Shown: positions 26,983-36,052 of the stretch, piece after piece
How the letters are laid out: every line of letters starts with the position of its first letter
Numbering within the stretch: the first letter of the stretch is position 1
Source: CAYVQF01 sp964454015
GTDB lineage: Bacteria; Myxococcota_A; Bradymonadia; UBA4248
Length of the DNA: 64,000 bases
Reading direction: 5' to 3'
Assembly: GCA_964454015.1 (NCBI GenBank)
Contig: CAYVQF010000016.1
Coordinates: 1 to 64,000 of the forward strand
Made by a program: the position numbers and the translations under genes
Notes under the pieces: model-generated
What the model saw: only the letters and a program-made list of their open reading frames with translations
The model's database searches: none
What the model was told of the DNA's origin: nothing

Positions 26983-27320
26983 TGCCCAAGATCGCTACTT
27001 CAGATGGAAGGATCGGCAAGTACTTAGAACGCAGGCGCAAAGAGCTTTTCGCAGGGCTTGGTTCGGGTGCGTCTTCAGATCTAAGGCAATGTTCACGCAG
27101 ACAGAGCGGCGTTGTCACTTCGTGGGGATGTAATCTTCACGATACCAATATATCGGACGCATTGCCAAAAATATTTACAGCAAATGCCAAGATTGTGTCA
27201 GGTTGCTGTAAGTGGAGCGAGCCGGATGGTCTCGTGGAAGGCAAAATATCCAGTGATAACATGAGCTTAGGGCGAGCGCGCGGTGTAAAGGGGGAGCGCT
27301 CGCCACGAACGCCAAAGATC
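26983..27320. other. 338-bp non-coding gap, AT-richer, with a hairpin near the lipoprotein end
   Basis: No convincing gene. It is visibly richer in A/T than its neighbours (for example around 27140-27190), as expected for a promoter region. Next to the lipoprotein stop there is a 9-bp inverted repeat, GGCGAGCGC (27271-27279) and GCGCTCGCC (27296-27304) with a 16-nt loop, a probable transcript end for the lipoprotein. It therefore likely separates the activator/lipoprotein unit from the sigma-factor unit. A 144-codon open frame crossing this gap on the plus strand has no ribosome site and overlaps the lipoprotein in antisense. Confidence 0.5.
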
Positions 27321-28079
27321 TCAGGGCATCTGGACGCCGCGCAGCAAGAGGTCCCTGCGGTACTTATCGTGGCCGGGCAGGGAGCCTTGGGCCCTCTGCT
27401 CAGGGGGATTCTGTAGCGCCAAGGGCGTGATCGCCACATCCTGCGCCACAAACATCGGCGCAAGATGCAGCTCTAAATCGAGTTGAGAAGCCTGCGGAGC
27501 CAAATGGGCCTGGCCAAGGTCAATAGGGTAACCGAGATTGGCCAGGCTTTGTTGGCCAGCGTCACCGCCTGTCGTCGTAGGCAGGAGGGTGTAGGTTTGG
27601 CTACCGTCACGCCAGGGAACTGGTTCGGGTGACTTGACCGGTTTCTCGCTCTCGGGCTTGTCAGGCGACAGGGCAACGCGATCGTCGCAGGTGCTGTTCT
27701 GGGAGGGGGTGGAGTCTACTTCGCCTTTGGGTTCTAAGGGCTTCACATATAAAGTGACATGGTAAGTGCCTGGCTCTAGCTGGAGGCGTGCTAAGAGCTC
27801 GACGTCAGCCCCGCCATCGAGGGAGTCCAAGATGAGGACATCGCCTGCGGCTGGGAGCAGGAGCGTGGCGATCCCATCTGGCGTGAGCAGTCCCACCCCC
27901 GTCATCACGAGAGGTTGTAGCTCCATGGCGGCAACGGCTTCAGGGCTGAGCGAGAGCCGCAAGGCGATGGGCTGCGACGCATCTTCGACGCAGGCGCTTA
28001 GTCCCATGCCGAGCAGGAGCAGAGCAATGCCGACAGAAGCGCGCCAACTCGGCCTACTAAGACGGTGTTTAGGACCCAT
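27321..28079 (-). CDS. Lipoprotein of unknown function
   Basis: 252 residues. The signal ends in ALLLLGMGLSAC, a good lipobox. The mature part is beta-rich: ALRLSLSPEAVAAMELQPLV, DVLILDSLDGGADVELLARL, LEPGTYHVTLYVKPLEP. It resembles DUF4382-like or Ig-like secreted domains, without a firm match. The central stretch is charged (SPDKPESEKPVKSPEPVP). ATG 28079 has GAGGAG upstream and overlaps the 3' end of the sigma-54 activator gene by 11 bp. The two are thus probably translationally coupled, an unusual pairing of regulator and envelope protein. Confidence 0.75.
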   Translation of the reverse strand: MGPKHRLSRPSWRASVGIALLLLGMGLSACVEDASQPIALRLSLSPEAVAAMELQPLVMTGVGLLTPDGIATLLLPAAGDVLILDSLDGGADVELLARLQLEPGTYHVTLYVKPLEPKGEVDSTPSQNSTCDDRVALSPDKPESEKPVKSPEPVPWRDGSQTYTLLPTTTGGDAGQQSLANLGYPIDLGQAHLAPQASQLDLELHLAPMFVAQDVAITPLALQNPPEQRAQGSLPGHDKYRRDLLLRGVQMP

Positions 28080-31000
28080 TTTCGACACTCCTCTGTCCAC
28101 TGGCGTGGAGAGACGCGAGGCATTCTTGAAGCGGTGGCGTCGCGCTAATGATCTGGCTCAGTCGCGGCCTCTTCATCTGCAGAAGCGCTGCTGCTCGGGA
28201 AATATTTCCGTTCGTTGCCTGCAGTGCTTCGCGAATGCATTGCAGCTCTAGCTCTTTCTTGAGGTCATGCAAGGGCATTTGGCCGTCGAGCACCCGGCGG
28301 ACCCATTGAGATGGAAGGTCACTGGGTGGGTCTATGGCCGTCGTCGCTGTGCTCTGAACTGCATCGACGAAAACAGGCTGACTTTCAGCGACCACGTCTG
28401 GGTCGACTTCCGGGGTCGGCGGCAGCGCCGCGAGGATCTCCTGGCAGCTTGGGTCATCGAGGCAGAGCTCGCCGTCGGTGAAGAAGTCACTGACCTTGTG
28501 AATGTCGGTGACGGCGATGTGCCTTTGCGCCGCGAAAAGGGTCAAGGTACGGAGGAAGTTCTGCAACTCTCGAATGTTGCCCGGCCAGGAGTAGGCGAGC
28601 AAGTAGTGCATGGCCTCAGGCGCGAGGGTGTGAGGCCTTTGCCCCTCTGGGGCCATTTTGTGGAGCATGTCAGCGGCGATGATGGGGATATCGGCGCGTC
28701 GTTCACGCAGGGGTGGCAACTCGAAGATGATGCCTTTGAGGCGGTAATAGAGATCCAGCCTAAAGGATCCATTCTTGACGAGCTGATCGAGGCGCTGGTT
28801 GGTAGCGCACACGATCCTGGCGTTGGTGGAGAGGGTCTGGGTACCGCCTACGCGTTCATAAGTGCCTTCTTGGATGACCCGGAGCAGGGCCACTTGGGTG
28901 GCTGGCGAGGTGTCAGCGATCTCGTCGAGGAAAATGGTGCCGTTTTCTGCCAATTCGAAGCGGCCTGGCTTGCGAGACAGGGCACCGGTAAAGGCACCCT
29001 TCTCGTGGCCGAAGAGTTCGCTCAGGAGCAGATTCTCAACCAAGGCACCGCAGTTGACCCTGACGAAGGGGCCTTGGGCGCGGGGGGACGCGAGGTGGAT
29101 GGCCTCGGCGAGCAACTCTTTGCCCGTGCCCGATTCTCCCAGTAAAAGCACCGGGCTAGCTGCCGCGGCGACCCGATGCACGCGGTTGAGAATCTCGACC
29201 ACGCGGGGATCTTGGCCGACGATTTTGCAAAAGAGACCTTGCGGGTCGATGCGTTCAGCCTGCACGGGAAAGGTTGGCAGGGCTGCGTCGTCAGCGCCGT
29301 CTGTCGGGTCACCGCTGAGGGCCGCCGCGCACGCGCGCAGGATGCGTTGCACCTCCTGCTTGGCCAGGAAGTGGTCGTGCAGCGACTCAGGCATGCGACC
29401 AAGTGCTTCATTGAGCAGCGCTTGTGCCGCTTCCAAACGCCAAGCCGGCAGCCTGTTGGCCGTGGCGCCGAGATGCCAAGAGACGAGGTGCAGCCGCGGC
29501 AGGAGGAGGCCCGCCTCAGCCCATGCGCGGTCGAGTGTAGTGAGCTGGGCCTCGACATCGGCGGGAGCCATGCTTGGATGCTGCGCTGCGGTTTGCAGGG
29601 CGCGTAGCCACAGCGTCTGCTGTGGGCTCAGCTCGAGCTGGGAGAGGCGCTCTAGCACAGGCTGGAGATCCTCTTTGATGGCGCTGTGCACCTGGAAATG
29701 GCAGCGCCACAGCAGCACCTCTGGACATTTCGCCCAGCGCTTTTCTTGGGCCAAGGTCAGCGCTTCGTTGGAGAGGTCCATGGCCGCTGCGACCTTGCCC
29801 GTGGCAAAGGCCAAGCGCCCTTGCAGCAGGCACAGCCAGGCGCGGTAATGTTGGATGTCTTCATGCGCCAGCAGTTGATCGCAGGCATCGAGGAGGGCTT
29901 GGCATTGGGCGTAGACACCGAGGTCAAGGTTGATTTCGGCGGCATTGAGCATAGCCGCAGCCAACTGGTATCGGTTGCCGCTGCGCTTGAAGGTCGCGAT
30001 GGCGTGGAGGTAGTAGTCATAGGCCGCACGCCATCGCTCTTCCTCGTGCGCGATGACTGCGAGGTTGAGGAGACAGAAGGCGCGGATCACTGGGTTGGCT
30101 GAGATGTGTTCGTAGGCGAGGCAGTCCTCGAACTCCTTCTCAGCGGCGCCAAAGTGGCGCAGGTGCACGAGGGCGATGCCACAGTTGAAATGGGCGCGGA
30201 TCTCCTCGTCGGGAAGGCGCGCGGCCTGTGCCTGTTGTCTGTTTTGGCAAAAGATCCCGTGGGCTTGGCCATAGTCCGCGTGGGCAATGTAGACTTTGCC
30301 CAGGGTGTTGCGCAAGGCCAAGTGCTGGCGCATGGTCGCCGGGTGTGCTTCTGGGCAGAGAGCGAGCGCTTCGATGCAACACGACTCAGCGTCGTTGCGA
30401 TGTCCGGCACCAAAGAGCGCTTCGGCTTCGAGGGCGAGGTAGCTGAGGCGGTGTGCAAGCTCAGCCTCAGGCGTCGGTGGGTGACGTTGAAGCAGGCGCA
30501 AGGCGCTGGCGAAACGACCCATCTCGAGGAGAATGTGCGCAATACGGTGGGCCAGCGCCGCTTGCTGAGTCGGCGGGTGAAGGCGCTTGAGTTTAGCGCA
30601 GTAGTAGAGCGCGCGTGGGAGCTCAGCCAGGCTGAAGTGTAGCTCCACGAGGCGCTCGAGGATGAGCCTGCGGTCGTCAGCAGCCTGAGCCAGAGGGAGG
30701 GCTGCCTCCAAGAGCACCATGGCAGGTGCGTAGGCGAAGGTCATGTGGAGGCGTTCTGCGGCCCGCATGGCGTAACGCAAGGCCGGCGCGGCCTCTTCAC
30801 TGCGGAGGAAATGGGTCGCAAGACACTCCAGGTCTACGGTGTGGCCCAGATCTCTCTGCGCCTCCAAGAGGCGACCGATGGCGGCATGGTATGCCGCGCG
30901 TCGCTCAGGAGGGAGGGAAGCGTAGACTTGCTGGCGAACCTGGGGGCTTTCGATGTGGAGCAGCGCGCGGCCTTTGTGGACGCTCTGTTGCACCAGGTGG

Positions 31001-32067
31001 TGCTGGGTGAGTTCTTGGAGAGATTCGCTGAAAGACCGCCCAGGCGCCTCGGTCAATCGCGCGACCCAGGCCACCTCAGTTGGGACCTCGAGTGCGGCCA
31101 GGTACTCGAGGCATTGCATCGCCGGCGCGCTGAGGCGCTCGAGACGTCGCGCAATGAAGGTGCTCGGCCCTCGAGGTAAGCTCTCGACAATTGTGTCGAG
31201 GTGCTCGAGTGAGCCGCCGCATGATTGCAGAAAACGTTGGACGACTTCAGGTTGAGTCAGGAAGTGTCGGACCAGCTCCTCGTCGAAACGAGCCAGGCTA
31301 ATGATCTCACACCGGTTGTCTTGGTTATGGGTCAGGCTCTGAACCCAAGGGTCGAGGTGGCGGCTGGTGATGAGCAAGAGGCCCCGAAAGGGGGTACTTG
31401 GGAGCCGGCCAGAGGGCGCCGCCCCGAGGTGCTGCTCGATGAAAGAGCGCAACACCGCCTTGGTTGCGGGCTCGGCGTCATCTAGGTCGTGTAGGGCAAT
31501 GACCGCGGGGCAGGCTTGGGTGCAGGAGACAAGAAAGCGTCCGATGAGATCATAAAGGAAGTCAGCGTTCAGGGAGCTGAGCGTGTGCTTCCCAGTCAAA
31601 GCGCCATGCAGACCACCGCTGAGCGCGGTGGTGAGACGGCGGTAGTCTTGGGCGAGTCGTGCGTCAATGCTGCCCCGACTCTCGATGACGGCGACATAGC
31701 GGTCGGCGATGTCTTGCCAGGGGGCACCATCGCCGCGGGGGCTGTGGTGTGCGAACTCCTCGATGAAGGGCAGTCCATGGCTAGCGGCGTCGCTTTTGGC
31801 TGCCGCCACGAGAGGCTCGAGCCAAGTTCTTTGCTGGGCTTGGAGAAAGAGCACCTTCCCCGTGCCACGGGCACAACCCTGCACGACCTCTTGGAGACGC
31901 TTGATCTCTTGGTGGTGCTCGTTCAGGGGCAGCCGCTGTTCGCCGTGGACAGGCATGAGAAGATCTCGACCGGGTGAGGCAAAACCTGACTCCGTCTCGT
32001 TGCAGCGAGTCATTTCCAGGTCGAAGCCATCATAGCGCTGGCCACTGCGGGGTGCAAGACAAAACAA
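28069..32067 (-). CDS. Giant sigma-54-dependent activator: degenerate NTPase + TPR + AAA+ + Fis HTH
   Basis: About 1332 residues; TTG 32067, ATG 32013 and ATG 31956 are candidate starts. Residues of roughly 60-330 resemble the NTPase module of large LuxR/AAA_16 regulators (PAVIALHDLDDAEPATKAVL as Walker B), but where GxxGxGKT is expected the chain reads GKVLFLQAQQRTWLEPLV, so nucleotide binding is doubtful. About 500 residues of TPR-like helices follow. The sigma-54 activation domain is intact: Walker A GESGTGKE (977-984), GAFTGA loop (from 1024), FLDEIADTSP, ATNQRLDQLV, WPGNIRELQNF. A Fis-type HTH closes the chain (NISRAAALLQMKRPRLSQII). There is no receiver, PAS or GAF domain, so the signal is probably sensed by the TPR part. 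The downstream lipoprotein overlaps it. Confidence 0.9.
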   Translation of the reverse strand: MFCLAPRSGQRYDGFDLEMTRCNETESGFASPGRDLLMPVHGEQRLPLNEHHQEIKRLQEVVQGCARGTGKVLFLQAQQRTWLEPLVAAAKSDAASHGLPFIEEFAHHSPRGDGAPWQDIADRYVAVIESRGSIDARLAQDYRRLTTALSGGLHGALTGKHTLSSLNADFLYDLIGRFLVSCTQACPAVIALHDLDDAEPATKAVLRSFIEQHLGAAPSGRLPSTPFRGLLLITSRHLDPWVQSLTHNQDNRCEIISLARFDEELVRHFLTQPEVVQRFLQSCGGSLEHLDTIVESLPRGPSTFIARRLERLSAPAMQCLEYLAALEVPTEVAWVARLTEAPGRSFSESLQELTQHHLVQQSVHKGRALLHIESPQVRQQVYASLPPERRAAYHAAIGRLLEAQRDLGHTVDLECLATHFLRSEEAAPALRYAMRAAERLHMTFAYAPAMVLLEAALPLAQAADDRRLILERLVELHFSLAELPRALYYCAKLKRLHPPTQQAALAHRIAHILLEMGRFASALRLLQRHPPTPEAELAHRLSYLALEAEALFGAGHRNDAESCCIEALALCPEAHPATMRQHLALRNTLGKVYIAHADYGQAHGIFCQNRQQAQAARLPDEEIRAHFNCGIALVHLRHFGAAEKEFEDCLAYEHISANPVIRAFCLLNLAVIAHEEERWRAAYDYYLHAIATFKRSGNRYQLAAAMLNAAEINLDLGVYAQCQALLDACDQLLAHEDIQHYRAWLCLLQGRLAFATGKVAAAMDLSNEALTLAQEKRWAKCPEVLLWRCHFQVHSAIKEDLQPVLERLSQLELSPQQTLWLRALQTAAQHPSMAPADVEAQLTTLDRAWAEAGLLLPRLHLVSWHLGATANRLPAWRLEAAQALLNEALGRMPESLHDHFLAKQEVQRILRACAAALSGDPTDGADDAALPTFPVQAERIDPQGLFCKIVGQDPRVVEILNRVHRVAAAASPVLLLGESGTGKELLAEAIHLASPRAQGPFVRVNCGALVENLLLSELFGHEKGAFTGALSRKPGRFELAENGTIFLDEIADTSPATQVALLRVIQEGTYERVGGTQTLSTNARIVCATNQRLDQLVKNGSFRLDLYYRLKGIIFELPPLRERRADIPIIAADMLHKMAPEGQRPHTLAPEAMHYLLAYSWPGNIRELQNFLRTLTLFAAQRHIAVTDIHKVSDFFTDGELCLDDPSCQEILAALPPTPEVDPDVVAESQPVFVDAVQSTATTAIDPPSDLPSQWVRRVLDGQMPLHDLKKELELQCIREALQATNGNISRAAALLQMKRPRLSQIISATPPLQECLASLHASGQRSVENGS

Positions 32068-32114
32068 AATGCGGTCTTCCCCGCAAGGCTGACGGCTCGG
32101 GAGCGAATGACCCC

Positions 32115-32738
32115 CTATTCTTTGGCCTTGAGCTCAGCGATTTGTTCCCTCATCTTGCGGATGAGTTCATCGAAACCATCCTTTTCGATGATGTCACCGT
32201 ATTTCCTTCGGTAGGTGTCCTCAATGCTGGCGCCGTCGAGGTGCAGGTCGTGGAGTATCCAAGTGTCCTGCTGTGCTTTGAGGAAGAAGTCGAGTTCCGT
32301 CTCCGTGTCTTGGTAAAGGATGAAGCAGGTTACCCGGCCAGTGTCGCCTTTGGTGCTTTGCCCTTCCCAGTCGATCTCGTACTTGACATCGGGGTTTCTC
32401 CTACCGAGCCTGTCGACGTAGGAGAGCTCCACGAGCTCGCGGAAGAGGCTGCGGTAGAGCGTTTGGTTTTCTTCGCTCAGGCCTCCCCAGTGTTTGCCAA
32501 GTGAGCGCTGGGCCAGATCATCATAGTCGACGAAGCTGGCGATGAGGGTGCGAAGATCGGCGTTGCGTTTGTTCTGGCTGCTCTTGTCCTTGACCCTTTG
32601 GTTCAGGAGCTTGAGGACGGCGTCGGTTTTTCCCTTGACGAAGGTCATGGGCTTTGGACGCTCGTTGGCAACGAGGGAAGAAGAGAGCAGCAGGGAGAGG
32701 CTGGCGAGGAAGAGCAGAAAAGTGCGAAGAGGTTGCAT
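32115..32738 (-). CDS. MlaC/Ttg2D-type phospholipid-binding periplasmic protein
   Basis: 207 residues. Signal peptide (LRTFLLFLASLSLLLSSSLVA), then the MlaC-type domain: LRTLIASFVDYDDLAQRSLG, LSEENQTLYRSLFRELVELS, DTETELDFFLKAQQDTWILH, DLHLDGASIEDTYRR. MlaC proteins shuttle phospholipids between the membranes. ATG 32738 is chosen, with GAGG at about 7 nt; TTG 32750 is also in frame. No MlaD, MlaE or MlaF gene is in the window. It follows a TolC-type gene by about 100 bp on the same strand. Confidence 0.88.
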   Translation of the reverse strand: MQPLRTFLLFLASLSLLLSSSLVANERPKPMTFVKGKTDAVLKLLNQRVKDKSSQNKRNADLRTLIASFVDYDDLAQRSLGKHWGGLSEENQTLYRSLFRELVELSYVDRLGRRNPDVKYEIDWEGQSTKGDTGRVTCFILYQDTETELDFFLKAQQDTWILHDLHLDGASIEDTYRRKYGDIIEKDGFDELIRKMREQIAELKAKE

Positions 32739-32841
32739 GCTTGGCCTCAAATGTATGCGCCGGGAAGCCCCCAGCGGGTGGGTTGAGGAGCGGCGCCGCA
32801 GCGGCGACGGCTCAGTTCAGACGGCGCGAGCGGGGGGCTAT

Positions 32842-34281
32842 TCACTCGTCTTCCGGTGAGTCATCTGCGCGGGCGGCGTCGCTGAGATAGTCTTCGAGGG
32901 TGCCCGTCGTTAGGAGTTGGTCGGGGCTTTGAGCACCCGTGGCCAGGCGGAGCCTGGCTACGGCGAGGCGGAAATCCTGAAGCGCAGAGAGATAATGGAG
33001 GCGCAGCTCGATGTAGCGGCGCACGGCGCTGATGACATCGTCGACTTTACCACCGCCCACCTCGTAATCGACGAGCTCCTGGGTCATGAAGCGCTTGGCG
33101 GCGCGACGGGATGCGTAGACCAGTTGAACCCGTTGCTGGGCGTTCTGGGCTTCACCGTAGAGCTTCTCGACCTCGAGGGCGACGCCACGCCTAGCGAGCT
33201 CGATTTGGGCGCGCGTGCGCGCAAGGTCGGCGTCGGCTTCAGCGACTTTGAAGACTTGGTTCACCGGGTCGATTTTCCAGCGCATGGCTAGGACGACGGC
33301 GAAGCTGAAGGCATTATAGGGATCACTGACGTAGATGGTTTTCTCTTCGATTTCGGGGACGGCATTGCTGTAGGCATAGTTGAGGCGAGCCACGAGGGCA
33401 AAATCGGGCCACCACTTGAGCCACTCCAGGTGGGCGCTGCGCTCCGAGGCGAGCTCGGCTTGGCTGAGGAGCTGAAGGTCGATGCGCTGCCCGTGGGCCA
33501 AGGCCAGGACCTCTTCGAGTGGGAGAAGCTCGACGTCGTCGGCCCGGAAACGCATGCCAGGGATACGAAAGTTGTCATCGAGGTTGGTGTGCAGGCGCAG
33601 GCCTTGCTTGGCCAGCTCTCGGCCCAGGCGTAACTCGTTGGTGGCGATGGCCATGTCGGCCGCAGCGATTTCGATTCGGTAACGGTCCGTTCGGGAAACC
33701 GAGGGGCTCTGGGCGGCCCATAGTTTTTCATATTCGTTCTCGACGCGGCGCAGGAGCGCGTCCGCTTCGTCAGCGACATTCATGGCGGCGTTGGCGAACT
33801 GGAGCCCGTAGAAGGCGCGGACGACGTCATAGGTTACCTTGGCGCGTTGCTCTTCTTCGCGCAGGCGTTCGACGTCGAGCCCAATGCCAGCGAGCTCCTG
33901 GAGGGTGGAGATTTTGAAAAAAGTGAAAATGGGGACGCTGACTTCGAAAGCGTTGCGGATGAAGAAGCCCCACTCACTGAGATCGCTGTAGGCCTTCTCG
34001 TCGACGTCGTAGAGGCCCACTTTGGGCATGGGGGCGAAGGCCGAGCTGAGCTCCAACTTGGGGGTCCAGGCCCACTCCGCTTGGTCGACCACGAGGGCCG
34101 CCTTCTGGGTTGCGTGCTGTGCCGCTTTGATCTGTGGGCTGCGGGTGAGGCCAAGGGAGATGGCCTCATTGAGATCGACCAGGCGCGGTGGCGCGCTGCC
34201 TTCATCCTGGCCGTGTGCGTGGGTGGCGAAGGCCATCAGTCCAGAGAGGACGAGGGTGAGGAGGGCGGCTTGGCGGCGCAT
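32842..34281 (-). CDS. TolC-family outer-membrane efflux protein
   Basis: 479 residues, signal peptide ending near residue 24 (ALLTLVLSGLMAFATHAHG). Typical TolC repeats: LVDLNEAISLGLTRSPQIKA near the start, and long coiled-coil helices (VRAFYGLQFANAAMNVADEA, ADLARTRAQIELARRGVALE, VEKLYGEAQNAQQRVQLVYA). It forms trimeric outer-membrane ducts for type I secretion or RND pumps. No inner-membrane pump or adaptor lies nearby, while an MlaC-type gene follows, so the pair may serve lipid rather than drug export. ATG 34281 has AGAGG at 5 nt. Confidence 0.88.
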   Translation of the reverse strand: MRRQAALLTLVLSGLMAFATHAHGQDEGSAPPRLVDLNEAISLGLTRSPQIKAAQHATQKAALVVDQAEWAWTPKLELSSAFAPMPKVGLYDVDEKAYSDLSEWGFFIRNAFEVSVPIFTFFKISTLQELAGIGLDVERLREEEQRAKVTYDVVRAFYGLQFANAAMNVADEADALLRRVENEYEKLWAAQSPSVSRTDRYRIEIAAADMAIATNELRLGRELAKQGLRLHTNLDDNFRIPGMRFRADDVELLPLEEVLALAHGQRIDLQLLSQAELASERSAHLEWLKWWPDFALVARLNYAYSNAVPEIEEKTIYVSDPYNAFSFAVVLAMRWKIDPVNQVFKVAEADADLARTRAQIELARRGVALEVEKLYGEAQNAQQRVQLVYASRRAAKRFMTQELVDYEVGGGKVDDVISAVRRYIELRLHYLSALQDFRLAVARLRLATGAQSPDQLLTTGTLEDYLSDAARADDSPEDE

Positions 34282-34349
34282 GGGGACCTCTGCAGCGAGG
34301 GGTGCATTTCAGCTCAGATGCCGCGCAGAGTCTGCAGCAGCACCTGCGC

Positions 34350-34380
34350 TGCATACGCCAAGTTTGGAAGCAAATGTCAA
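34350..34380 (-). promoter_or_regulatory. Candidate promoter of the tolC-type gene
   Basis: On the minus strand a perfect TTGACA (34375-34380) is followed after 19 bp by TATGCA (34350-34355), about 70 bp before the start codon. The spacer is long and the -10 weak. Confidence 0.4.
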
Positions 34381-34418
34381 GGGCCAGGCTGTCGCAACCC
34401 GTTGGCGTCGCTAACGGC

Positions 34419-35279
34419 TCAGCGGCACAGGAGTGGATCACCGACTTCGTCCTCAGTGACCACGTGGTCCTCGTTCTCATCGGCAAAGCCGTAGCACCCG
34501 CTGCAGTACGCGCTGGTGCGGACAGCCCACTCACCGCCGACCCCGACCCCGATCAATTTCGCGTTGGTGCCTGTTACCGTTACATTGCCGAAGACCTGAC
34601 ACGAGACGACGGTGACACCGTTGGCGACGATGGTGAGGTCACCATAAATCTTGCAGAAGGATAGAGAGGAGTTGTTGGCGTTGTTGGTGTAGGTGACGTT
34701 GCCGAAGACCGTGAGGCTGCGGATGACCGAGTTGTTGGATTCTATCCGGATGTCGCCAGCGATCAGGGTCTTATCGATACCGTTACCGTATATGGTGAGG
34801 TTCTCGGCGGTGAAATCGAGGTCACCTTCGATGGGTTCGCCGTTGGTGCTTTCATCGAAGACAACCACCGTGTGGCTGAGATTCTGCGGCACGGTGGTCG
34901 TACCATCTTCTTCCACGGTCACCTCTTCGACGAGCTGCCCCTCGCTCTTGGGGGGGTAACAGGTGACTTGAACGATTTCTCCGTCGACGACCACGATATC
35001 GAGCTGGGCACCTTCCTTGTTACACCTGTCGCGTGCGTCATTGATGTCGATACATTCCTCTCCGATCTGGACACACGCGTCGCCTGCCTCACCGGTGATC
35101 ACATAGGATTCTCCGTCGACGATGACGACCGTCGCCCCATCGCCATATGCGACCTCGTCTCCCGGCGCTTTTTCGACGGTATACGCTCGGCCGGCTTCGT
35201 CCTCGCTACAGGCAAAGGCGAACAAGTACAATAAGGAGGAAAGCAAAAGAAGGGGTGCGGGGCGGCGCTGGTTTTTCAT
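34419..35279 (-). CDS. Lipoprotein with C-terminal beta-helix-like repeats
   Basis: 286 residues, ATG 35279 after AGGAG. The signal ends LYLFAFAC (lipobox-like). The N-terminal third carries two cysteine pairs (ACVQIGEECIDINDARDRCN). From about residue 150 there is a right-handed beta-helix-like ladder with stacked Val/Ile and Asn turns: LDFTAENLTIYGNG, DIRIESNNSVIRSLTVFGNV, SFCKIYGDLTIVANGVTVVS, CQVFGNVTVTGTNAKLIGVG. Pectate-lyase-like ladders without catalytic residues usually bind surfaces or polysaccharide. It lies 24 bp after the next lipoprotein gene (35303) and is likely co-transcribed with it. Confidence 0.75.
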   Translation of the reverse strand: MKNQRRPAPLLLLSSLLYLFAFACSEDEAGRAYTVEKAPGDEVAYGDGATVVIVDGESYVITGEAGDACVQIGEECIDINDARDRCNKEGAQLDIVVVDGEIVQVTCYPPKSEGQLVEEVTVEEDGTTTVPQNLSHTVVVFDESTNGEPIEGDLDFTAENLTIYGNGIDKTLIAGDIRIESNNSVIRSLTVFGNVTYTNNANNSSLSFCKIYGDLTIVANGVTVVSCQVFGNVTVTGTNAKLIGVGVGGEWAVRTSAYCSGCYGFADENEDHVVTEDEVGDPLLCR

Positions 35280-35302
35280 TGCGAACTCCTCATGACTGAC
35301 GC

Positions 35303-36049
35303 TCAGAAATCCATCGTCCCCAGGTACTCTGCTGCGGCAAGAGAGGCTTCTGGCGTGGGCGTGCGGTAGAGCTTGAGGCTGCGTTTTACATTGGACCAGA
35401 TCTGCGCTGCGACGGCGTTGCTGGTGCTGGTGGTGTCGCTTTCAGGATCAGAGGGGTCCACGCGCTCGAGGCTCGCCAAGATCTGGTCGCTGAACCACTC
35501 CTCGAGGGACAGCGCAAAGGCCAGGTAGTTGTGGTCTGGCTGGAGGGCGACGCTGGCATTGTTGAGAAGGATGTGGACGGTCTCATTGCGGGCAATGACG
35601 ACGCTCTGCGGTGGCCGCCCTGGCGCAGAGACGCGGAAAAAGAGCGTCTGGTCGAGGAGCTCTGCCGGCGTCGGGAGACCCGGTGACGTCGCCTCTAGGG
35701 CGCCAAAATGGAGGCTGAATTTGCAGACGTTGCGCATGGGCAGCTTCGCCGAGAGGCGAGCCGACGGTTGCGGGGCGAGGAGATCGATGGCAATGGGACC
35801 AGGCAGATAGAATTCGTGGGCGTCATCACATTGTTCGCCGTTGCGTATAGTGATGCCAGCGACGACGAGCCATGCCTGGTGCACGGTGTAGCCATTGCTC
35901 AATATTACAGGTCCGCCACCAGGGGTGGCCTCGCTGGCGAGGAACTCGACGGAGACTTCGGAAGCAGGGTTACCTACATCAGTGCCGGCACAGGCACTGA
36001 CGACGCAGTGTGCAAACACGAACACGATGAAAAGGCGATGAAAGCGCAA
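35303..36049 (-). CDS. Lipoprotein with GTDVGNP start
   Basis: 248 residues. TTG 36049 is well supported by AAGGAG six bases upstream. The signal ends CVVSAC and the mature protein begins CAGTDVGNPASE. This Cys-x-Gly-Thr-[Asp]-Val-Gly-Asn-Pro motif recurs in many myxobacterial and related lipoproteins. The remainder is beta-rich with no known domain. It starts 3 bp after the stop of the TIGR02147-type gene, so the pair is almost certainly one operon. Confidence 0.75.
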   Translation of the reverse strand: MRFHRLFIVFVFAHCVVSACAGTDVGNPASEVSVEFLASEATPGGGPVILSNGYTVHQAWLVVAGITIRNGEQCDDAHEFYLPGPIAIDLLAPQPSARLSAKLPMRNVCKFSLHFGALEATSPGLPTPAELLDQTLFFRVSAPGRPPQSVVIARNETVHILLNNASVALQPDHNYLAFALSLEEWFSDQILASLERVDPSDPESDTTSTSNAVAAQIWSNVKRSLKLYRTPTPEASLAAAEYLGTMDF

Positions 36050-36052
36050 GAC

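Noticed and set aside
26982..27416. 144-codon plus-strand open frame in the sigma-factor gap
   Set aside because: No ribosome site or domain; it begins inside the inverted repeat and overlaps the lipoprotein antisense.
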